64,000 nt of DNA from Rhytidiadelphus loreus (taxonomy: Eukaryota > Streptophyta > Bryopsida > Hypnales > Hylocomiaceae). The translations under genes were made by a program, and so were the position numbers. Where the stretch lies: contig OX344764.1 of NCBI GenBank assembly GCA_947034895.1, positions 52,309,348-52,373,347 of the forward strand. The letters run 5' to 3'. Positions 45,907 to 54,044 of this stretch are shown here, in pieces. Below the pieces are notes generated by a model. The model was not told the DNA's origin. It saw only the letters and a program-made list of their open reading frames with translations, and did no database searches. The stretch's first letter is position 1; each line of letters opens with the position of its first letter.

Positions 45907-47067
45907 TAGCTTTGTATTCTCCAGGAAGTTCTCTAATTGTTGCAGTATTGTCACGCAGATGACTTGTGTCGACGTATATGCCACTGGTCCATTAGAGGAT
46001 TCTAGTTGGTGGGAGGAGATCTGTGGTAAGGCAATGACCCTCGACAAGAGCGACTTCCTTGAAAATGGTTACCAAATTCAGTCTTTAGATGTCGCGCCTG
46101 GGTCCCAGTCCGAGCCCTCGTCGTCGAAAAGAAAGCTTCGATCCAGCCATGATTCTCCAAATAGTCAGGGGAGGAGGAGACCAGTGCCTGTCTTTGACAA
46201 TCCTCAGGATATCTCTGAGGAGGACGAGGAGGAGGACGATGATGATTTTGACGGTGATGGTGGATTGGATGATTTTCCAACACCGACTAGTCGTCCATTT
46301 ACTGATATTTCAGGGTCCTCTGCATCCTCTATGCTGCCGCCTGCTATCCAAACTCCTTTGACACCAACACGTTCGGGTCGGCCGGAGAAAAAGCGGAAAA
46401 GGGAGACTATCACGAGTGTTGTGAAGCAAATTGCCGAGCTGCAGAAAGCGCACATGGAGTCCGTCACACTAATGCAAGCGCAAGCTGCTCTCGCACAACA
46501 GAAAAATGATCTCGCGTTGGCTCAATTGAGGGCAGACCAGGCTCGGGATCGCGAGGCAAGCATAGAGATGAACAAAAGCACACAGGAGTGGATGCGGGAG
46601 GAGGCAAGGGCGAACCGAGAGGAGGCAAGGGCAAACAGGGAAATTTTAGCCTTGTTGTTGGATAGATCAGGAGTGAAGCCACTATTATCTCTCGAACCCG
46701 CTTCTGCCTCTCCACCTCAGATGTTGCTGGGCCAAGTATCGGGCTCCAACAACAGCAATGCATCAAGTCCCCCAGTGATTGACAAAGAAGTGCCTCCTCT
46801 ACCGCTGGAGTCTCCCATTTCAACGCTTCTTCCCCCTTCGGAGGAAATCATCACGGAGACCTCCTTAGACAAGGAACTTGAGGAGGCATTCATAGAGCAC
46901 AATGACGAAGAAGCGGAAGCGACGTTAGCTGGAGAGGATGCCGTGACGATTGGGCACAACCTGACTGTGGATGCTTCCGAGATGGAACTCGGAAGTGGTT
47001 CCCTGCCCACCGGAGATCCACCAACAAGTTGTGCCCAATGATAACTCCATTTCTATTTTTCTGTAGT

Positions 47068-47088
47068 TTTAGCTCGACTCGAGCTAAC
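47068..47088. repeat. Hairpin repeat 16
   Basis: TTTAGCTCGA, central C, TCGAGCTAAC. Lies 27 bp after the stop codon of the coiled-coil exon. Confidence 0.7.
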
Positions 47089-48307
47089 TTGTATAGCAAT
47101 TGGTTGGTTGTAGAGTTTTTTTAGACTGACTCAATTTTGGCGGAGCCCCACCATCGATGGGGAGAACCGTAGAGTTTGTCGATTTTTAACTGAATTTTGT
47201 GTTTTGACACTCAGATTCTGAGTTTGTAATATACAATTCTCACCGAGAAATTTCATAATATTTTGTATTGCAGGCCCTTCAAATGATGAGAAATTGCATG
47301 ATTCTGTGTGCCATCCCACTGCTCTTACTCCTCCATTGCCTCCCAGCGGCATTCCATACGTTGACCACGGACTAGGAAGTGACACCACGATGTCGGAAAC
47401 AAACGCCTGTAGCCCTGTTTGTACACCTGCAAATTTAGAAGAAACCGAACAACTCCCTGATTACGCCCAACGGGAGGTACAAATTGATCCTTCTTGCTAG
47501 TCACAGGATGCATTCGATTGTCTATTTTAACCAGGACTCTGTGTGGCGTGTTGTTTGGATTTTGTGTGGCATCCGCAATGTGCCAGTTTTGCATTTGATA
47601 ACTGGCTGCGCTTTCCTCCATTTTTTTATCAGGATTCCGGCCCTCCAATAGCTCGTGGGGGGATGTCGCAGGGCGTCAATCGGCCATTGAGGTCCGGGTT
47701 GACGAAGAAGTGGATCAACGTCGTCCTGGATCTCAATGGCATTCTATGTCTGAGCGAAGACTGGAAGTCAAAGGGGTCGATCAGGCAGTTCAACAACCGC
47801 TCGGAGCCACACTCTGCCACGATGGCCACCGTTGTGGGTCCGAAAGCCGTCTACGTGCGGCCCAATTGCTCAACTTTCTTTGCGGAGCTAGAAAAGATAG
47901 CATTCATCTCAGTGTGGAGTTCCATGAAGATTTCCACAGTTGAGGATATTTGTGAATATCTTTTTAGGGGCAGGCATATGCCAGTCCTAGTTCTCGGGCA
48001 GGACTCCTGCAAGACCGTCAAATGCAGGGATAGATCTGGAAGGTTTACATCCTTCAAGGAACCCGGCACGAATAAGGACTTGTTCTTAAAGAACTTAGAC
48101 GTGCTTTTCGGGCAGCCAGGGGGGGCATTCACTACTGAAAATACTGTGATAGTAGACGACAGACCGCGTAAGTACATAATGAACAAGGCAGAGAACGTAG
48201 TGCTCGTAGAGTCTTGGAGTAACCGAGGAAATGGTGACAGGGACAATTTCCTTTTCGCATCACTACTACCCTAGTTTCAGCAATTGCACGTCCATTGCGA
48301 CGTGGGG

Positions 48308-51010
48308 TGTCGTACGCGCAGTCTAGGCGTAGGTATCTTTAACACCACAAAAGCGTTAAAATGACACGAGTTATCGTCCCAGGGAATTCCAGATGTTGTC
48401 GCGGTAGATAAGCTTCCAAAACTACGGATCTACCCGGAAATGACAATCCGCAGTAGGATCCGGCACAACACAAACCCAAGTTCCGGAAATACTGTCTTTC
48501 GGAATCAAATCCGGATCCTCCCTGATCCGGATTCCTACTCTCACTATCCGTCACACCGGTTTTTGGTACCTCTGTTTTACCCTCAGAGGGTCCTCACTTG
48601 CTCTTTCCGAGGGGTGGGGAACATCACCACTCAAATAACACACATATGAACTCCTAAACAACAAACAACTATCCGTCCTTAAAATTCTCAGTCCAGTAAG
48701 GAGGAAAGATGGTCCCTCTCACAACATCCCAGGTGGCCACCCGGAAGGTAGGTCACGCAGAGTTACACCCACAATCGCCCTTACTACAACGACACTCAGC
48801 TATTTTCCGGATCAAGCTTTCACCTACTCCTGAGGTTGGCAGACCTTCCGATGGTTTGGGAATATTCCACTAGGCGGTTGCCGACTTCCGCACGGGACTA
48901 CTCTCGAGTTCCCGGACTAGCTCCCTGACCACTACCGGATCCCACCAGATCACCGTTCCAGCGATTTAAAGGCACCACGCACAGCTCCTCACTTGTAAAC
49001 TAGACTCAACCGGAAAACAACCGCGGATAGTTGGAATCCGGAACTAACGGACTTACTTCCTAGCTATCGACTGTTCTTGAGGTTGGCAGACCTTCCAATG
49101 GTTTGGGAATGTACCACTTGGCGGCTGCTGACTTCCGCACGAAACTACTCATGAGTTCCGGATTAGCTCCCTGACCACTACCGGATCCCACCGGATCACC
49201 GTTCCAGCGATTTAAAGGCACCGCGCGCAGCTCCTCAAGTTCAATCCGGATACCAACCAACCTGGATTCCTACCTTGCACACTCTCCCGGATATACCCAC
49301 ACACAAGTAATCAAGACGCGATATGCAAGATAATGATTCCCAAGGTGTTTATTCTTGGGTACTCAGATTGAATGACACAAAATGGAATGACAGGCCACAA
49401 GCCGGCCCGTCCTTAAAAACCAAAACAACACGACCAAAACGGTCCAACGAAAAAGCGGCCAACGGCCAGCTGAAAATCCGGACAACGGCCAAGTGACCGT
49501 TCCGGGAAAAATAGAAAGCCGTTAAATTCCTAGAAATCCGGAACTACTTAGCATTCCGGATCAGCGGGTCCCACATCCGGAAAACCCGCGATGAAGACAA
49601 AATACTAAAACTAACAATCCAACTACGCAACCTAGTCATTTACCCTTCCGCGCCTTCTTCGCTGACGTTCCGCCCTTCGAAATCCGGGTCCGTGATCTTC
49701 CGGCGGGAGTCGTGCCTCTCCGGTGAGTCATGCTCCAGTTCTGGCTTCACGTCCTCTTCCAGCTCCTCATCCGTCGGATCCGAATCCGAAGGAAGACCGT
49801 ATCGGAGAAGGCTATCTCCCTGCCGGTAGATGATATCTTCCGGACTACTCAGTACCTCCTGCTTGTGATACAAGTGGAGGAGGTACGGACTGATGGGACT
49901 AGATTTCTTTCCCACCAGGTTTCCGGAAAGCTTATCTACTATCGACTGGATGATGAGCCCCCAGCTAACTGGTCTAGGGGCCGGTTTTTCCCTTTCCCCT
50001 AAGGCTCCAAATACCGTGTTTGCCAGCGTTACTGTAATCCGGCTGGGCTTTTCCGGATACAGGATGGGGCTCAAAAACTCTAAGAGTCTCTGGTCCCTAG
50101 GATTCCGGCAGTCGGATGCAGTGTATCCCTCCTTCGGATCCGCCGGGTTCCGGAATCTATCCGCGGCGAATTTCTCTGTCCGCCCGGCCCATCCGGATCC
50201 TCTAGTGGACGCGAAATAGACTCCGGCCCATATCTCTGCTGTCCAGGACTTTGGACGACCCCTAACGGTTAGGTGGTATTGATTCGGAGCGCCATAGACT
50301 AACTCGTCTATCATTTCCTTGCTCCGGATGCTCCAGGGTCTTTTCAGAAACCCTAGACACCCCATATCCGTCAGGTCATCCTCCAGTTGGTGGTGGTGTT
50401 CCGGATTCTCAGGGATTTCCGGATTGATCATCCGGGCCGTGATCCCTGACTTCCGTACACTGGGCCCTGCCATTACTACTGCCATACTCTATCCTCACTT
50501 CCGACTCACTTCCACTAAGTTTCCGCTAACTGTCCGTTAAGTTTCCGTCACCTAATCCGCTAAGTTTCTACTAATCTTCCGTTCTACTTTCCGGTGCGAT
50601 CGGCACCGGCCTCCCCTTCTCTCCCTAACGCGTTCCTATCTCACCACACTTTCACTCACTAAGCGCCATCGCGATAATCACGCGGAAAAAGAGGAAGAAT
50701 GAAGAAAATAGTGGGGGTTAAGTAGCTTTTCGGCCTGGCGTTCCCGTAAGTTCCCTAGCCGGACTAGGCCCTAGGGCCTACTCGGCCGGAACTTTCCGGT
50801 TTCCGGATTAGGGTTAGGGTTTCCGGATAGGGTTTCCGGATCCGACTGTAACCCTAATTACAGTTTAAGGTTTTCCGTACAGCCTCTAATTCCTATTTCT
50901 GGTTTTAGGCTTCCTATTCCCTACCCATTACGGAAATTTTAAAAATTTCTACTCTATATAATTACTATTGTCTATTATTTCTGTTAATGTAGATAATGCG
51001 TACTCCCACA
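48308..51010 (-). mobile_element. ORF-bearing LTR-like element 2 (internally deleted)
   Basis: Read on the minus strand it starts TGTGGGAGTACGCATTATC and ends GCGCGTACGACA, nearly identical to element 1. Identical 5-bp duplications TGGGG flank it (48,303-48,307 and 51,011-51,015). It is 2,703 bp against 3,792 bp because about 1.07 kb of the ORF is missing. The 246-bp tandem duplication is kept. It is inserted in the last coding exon of the HAD-like gene. Confidence 0.87.
49640..50485 (-). pseudogene. Truncated copy of the LTR-borne 638-aa protein
   Basis: The first ~268 residues are almost the same as in the intact copy at 7,166-9,082. Then the reading jumps to the far 3' end of the ORF and runs out of frame, ending at 281 aa. 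In the intact copy the 10-bp word GACCCGGATT occurs at 7,961-7,970 and 9,028-9,037. The deletion joins exactly these words, removing 1,067 bp (not a multiple of three). Confidence 0.85.
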
Positions 51011-51156
51011 TGGGGCTGAAGTCATTTCGCGATAATAAGCAAGGGAGGATCGGACGACGAATGCTTTGTGACGAGAGGAATCATCGCGAGTATGACAAGC
51101 TCATGGAGGTTGTGCGATGATCAACGAGTCTATGTTAGTTAGGAAGGCCTACTGAG

Positions 51157-51384
51157 GTATGTAGATTAGCTGGAATTGAGCGAATTTAAAGCACTTGCAT
51201 ACGCAAATCACAAATAGTCTATAGGATTCTGCATTTCAGCTAGGGTCGAGCTGAAATGTTGTATGAGGAGACGGATTGTGACAATGTTGAGAGACCTCGA
51301 TTTCAGTGGTTCTTGTTTGAGTTCACCTTGCTACGGTGAAATGCTTAATTAAATGGGTTCTAATTGTTTTTGGCTGTGTTTCAG
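51157..51384 (+). other. Probable intron carrying hairpin 17
   Basis: Donor CTGAG|GTATGT and acceptor GTTTCAG|ATGG. It lies between the end of the HAD-like frame and the next coding-like exon. Confidence 0.5.
51232..51258. repeat. Hairpin repeat 17
   Basis: Arms CATTTCAGCTAGG and TCGAGCTGAAATG. Outer pairs are perfect, with two inner mismatches. This copy lies right of element 2, so the hairpin-marked element continues past that insertion. Confidence 0.7.
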
Positions 51385-52039
51385 ATGGTCAACACTTCGA
51401 CCTGCCGGACACCAAGTGTTGGTCACCATTGCCGAGCGTCCGAGGACTCCATTCTAGACTACAGACAATACATCATCCTAAGCACAGGGAACTTCTTGGG
51501 CTCGGCACCCACGGTGAATTCCTCTATGGATTTCTCTACCAAACCCATTCATGATGGGGTGGTGGACAGCCCTCCAGACCGGAAACCTCGCCCCCCAGTG
51601 TCAGCCTCGCCCCCTAGTGTCAGCCTCGCCATCGCCTTTACGTTCCAGAGAGCCTTCTCTGTCTACTCTGGATCCGTATACTTCAGAGAAGGGGATTCAA
51701 AGGAAGCTATATGGAGACGCCAATTATCCTATGTCTGCACCAGGAACTTTGTCCCCGGTCCTGGAAATGAAACACGAGGATGACATAGCCCACCTTGTTG
51801 ATCCGCCCGTACTTCCGCGGCAGAGGTTGTTGTCTCGAGGCGATAGGAGAAAGAGGAAGTATGGTGGACCTTCAAGCAGTCAATGCTCAGCGCCATCATG
51901 GGATTCCTGGGAGTGACGGTCCGTGAGGGCACAACGGCTCGAACACATCCGCGAGGGTGGAAAAATTGCAGAAGGATATAGTCATGGGCCTGAAATTCTC
52001 AAGGCCTTGGAGAAGATGAAGAGTAAATCGCTCCAGTAG
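51385..52039 (+). pseudogene. Coding-like exon of unknown function
   Basis: After an acceptor at 51,384 the plus strand is coding-like in one frame and then another, with a probable shift between 51,550 and 51,700. The second part encodes KLYGDANYPMSAPGTLSP, a basic patch (SRGDRRKRKYGG), an in-frame TGA (51,914-51,916), and a helical end (RLEHIREGGKIAEG, then LKALEKMKSK) stopping at TAG 52,037-52,039. No known domain. It may be a further exon or gene of the hairpin-marked element. Confidence 0.4.
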
Positions 52040-52286
52040 TAGTTCCCTATGATAAATGTATATTCTAGAATAGACACGGTCAACTATTTTGGAATGGTTC
52101 ATAGTTCTGAGGCACTGCCACTTACATAGTCGGCAAGTATATATATAATGAAATTGATGTAGGTAGCGACAATCCAACGAACATTATAGACATGATGCTT
52201 CGAGATTGTATTAGATCCATTGGATGCAATCGGTTCAATTTTGATAGATTTGGTAGTCTAGGTTCTTTGTTTTCTTCAATTGTGAT

Positions 52287-52596
52287 GGCCTTGTGAGTAG
52301 GAGTTCCAAACAATGAGATCGTGGATATAGGAGAAGGAACTGGACGATGGCCTCCGATGTACATCTAAGCACTAGAACTATAGAGACCTAAACATCTAGG
52401 CGTCGCTCTTTAGAGCTCCATGAGCGGGCAATCCGAACTACCATGCGTGAAATTGCCGTTCGAGGAACTCCGGAGTGGCGCCTTCATGTTTTTGGTTCTA
52501 TGATTCTGTTGCTTACATCTATGTCGGGGACCATCGTCCAGTTCCTTCTCCAATAACCATGGCCCTTTCGTTTGAAACTTCTACTCACAAGGCCAA
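52287..52596. repeat. Foldback 1 (arms ~105 bp)
   Basis: GGCCTTGTGAGTAGGAGTT...GGAGAAGGAACTGGACGATG...CATCTAAGCA (52,287-52,393) is the imperfect inverse of 52,489-52,596, with a loop of about 95 bp. The arms have small indels. No target duplication is obvious. It is a MITE or other inverted-repeat element. Confidence 0.65.
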
Positions 52597-52787
52597 CACA
52601 GTTGGAGACGATGAGGTCCTTCACTACCAACAGAGTGACGGTAGGCATCACTAGTACATATAGTTGTACACAGGGAGTGCATATAACACTCGGTACTTGG
52701 AGACTTTGTAGAAAGGATCTTGAGAAGAGGGCATCTAAAAATTGAAGGGTCATGTAGGCCTTCAAATGAGTTAGTTCTATAGTGAAG

Positions 52788-52962
52788 GCGAACTGTAGGA
52801 AGCAAAAATAGGAGAATCCATACAAACAATTGCCGGCATGGTGATTGAGAATGACGCTCACTCCTTGCGCTGCACACAACGCAATGTTTGAGGGTCACTC
52901 TCAATCGTCATGTCAGGCAATTGTTTCTATGGAATCTTGTATTTTTGCTTCTTTCGGTTCGC
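52788..52962. repeat. Foldback 2 (arms ~72 bp)
   Basis: GGCGAAC...GAAGCAAAAATA...CAAACAATTGCC...TTGAGAATGACG (52,788-52,857) pairs with 52,891-52,962 around a loop of about 33 nt. The shape resembles a young inverted duplication or a small-RNA precursor. No coding sequence. Confidence 0.65.
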
Positions 52963-53429
52963 CTCTGCTATGGAATTAGTTGATTTGGTGACCTTCCTTT
53001 CTACTTTGTGATGTTTGTGGATGCCGTATATGCATTACACTCATCCATTCCCAATAATGGTCAATACAACTTTAATTCAAATGTCATGTATCTTAGAAAT
53101 AGGAATGCTAGAACTTAAGAGTGTCAATGTGTCTACATATGTAGAGGGCCAGTGCATGTATATCGACAAGGAAAGTGTATACATCCTATAAATTTGTGAA
53201 TTCAATGATGACATTCTATGAAGGAGTTATCATTTCTAAAATATTTGCTTCCAATTTCTAAATATAGAACCTACATATGTGTTTTATGGTTGATTGTTTT
53301 GTTGATTTAGTAATATTTAATAGTAACTTCTCTTAAGTTCATAATTTCTAGTGAGTGCCAATCTCTCATTTCACTAGAAAACTCCCATTTTAATGAATAT
53401 GATGTTTTAGTCCTAAATTGTGTGTTAAA
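52963..53429. other. AT-rich stretch without a gene
   Basis: I see nothing that can be supported here. Confidence 0.4.
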
Positions 53430-53909
53430 GTTCACCGCACGGCGGAGCTTTGAACCTCTAGGGAAAGGCAAAATCCTAAATTTGGTGTTAAAGCCAAGTT
53501 GACAACAAAGCCTTGCACTCCCCCCGTGGTTAAGTTCCAAAGTTTAGTTTCCAAAACATCTTGGAAAATATTCAAAGTTTAGCCTCCAAAATAGAGTGTC
53601 AACTTTCCAGAGTCAAGTTGTTTTGTGTCCCGTGATAACTTCCAAAGGAGTGGGGCCCTCCCATCCCTTAGAGCAAGAGTGTAAGTTTGTTGTTGTGGGC
53701 CAAAGGCAACTTGCCCAGCAGCTAAGCCCGCAGCTCGCCCAACAGCTTAGCCCAGCAACCCCAGCCCAGCAGCCCCAACCCAACAACCCAGCAGCTCATC
53801 CCCGGCAGCTTGGCCCGACAGCCAACCAGCAGCCAACCAGGTAGCGCCAAGTGGCCAGCCTAGGCAGCTCGCCCTGTCGGAGGGGGTAGTTTTTTTTGGA
53901 ATTTTAGGA

Positions 53910-54028
53910 AATTAGGGGGAAGGTTAACAAAGTAGATAGTGTAGAAAATTAGAGGGAAGGTTAACAAAGTAGATAGTGTAGAAAATTAGAGGGAAGGTTA
54001 ACAAAGTAGATAGTGTAGGACACAAGGG
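53910..54028 (+). repeat. 37-bp tandem repeat, three copies
   Basis: AAGGTTAACAAAGTAGATAG recurs with TTAACA at 53,924, 53,961 and 53,998. The copies are almost identical, so recent. They lie just left of element 4. Confidence 0.8.
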
Positions 54029-54044
54029 AAGAAGGTAGCATAGA

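Larger units (their letters stand above)
42790..47041 (+). pseudogene. ParB-like + DNA-methyltransferase-like + coiled-coil fusion gene, spliced, decayed
   Basis: Part 1 (42,790 to about 43,650) has no domain I recognise, then a Ser/Lys-rich, NLS-like region. A frameshift near 43,650 leads into LPIGQKQEIDISKL, then PSTFNIRS, a TAG (43,806-43,808), and the ParB-like core FYIINGQHSVQASKWILDD. Intron 44,250-44,352 (GT-AG, phase 0, carrying hairpin 12) is followed by an exon to 45,696. That exon has a motif-IV-like position DIAYADYYAGKND and, near its end, motif-I-like VFSGFAGGKLTCAAI, the order of beta-class N6/N4 DNA methyltransferases. The classical DPPY is not intact, so catalysis is doubtful. 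Intron 45,697-45,958 (GT-AG, phase 0) carries hairpins 13-15. The last exon (45,959-47,041) has an acidic stretch and a coiled coil (AQAALAQQKNDLALAQLRAD, then REEARANREEARANRE). Assignments are from motifs, not alignment. Confidence 0.6.
47274..51120 (+). pseudogene. FCP1-like HAD-family phosphatase-like gene, split by LTR-like element 2
   Basis: An exon after GTATTGCAG (from about 47,274) is Pro/Ser-rich. Intron 47,477-47,632 is GT-AG, phase 0. The next exon encodes INVVLDLNGILCLSEDW (HAD motif I as DLNG, where FCP1 has DxDxT), FISVWSS (motif II), a Lys in DLFLKNLDVLF (motif III) and NTVIVDDRPRKYIM (motif IV). DLNG forms are common in plant FCP1-like proteins. A TAG (48,272-48,274) falls just after LFASLLP, where many relatives have an aromatic residue. 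Downstream, element 2 sits in the coding sequence. Removing it with one copy of its 5-bp duplication keeps the frame open for a further 35 codons, to TGA at 51,118-51,120. Expected role: dephosphorylation of Ser/Thr in a nuclear protein, if active. The first exon and promoter are not defined. Confidence 0.7.
30522..52039. mobile_element. Probable second large composite element marked by hairpins
   Basis: A transposase-like gene (30,522-33,359, minus) and a set of intron-containing genes (42,790-52,039, plus) are linked by 17 copies of one hairpin family found in 33,428-51,258. I noticed no copies in the giant hAT element or right of 52 kb. The restriction of the hairpins to this span suggests one element or one locus, but it may be two. 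The AT-rich block 34,940-39,840 between them has neither hairpins nor genes. True ends are unknown; the coordinates given are simply the outermost coding sequence. LTR-like element 2 is a later insertion. Confidence 0.4.

Noticed and set aside
42790..48307. Endogenous giant virus origin of the ParB/methyltransferase and HAD genes
   Set aside because: The genes have plant-like GT-AG introns, and the HAD protein has a plant-type motif I. No capsid, polymerase or other viral hallmark gene is present.
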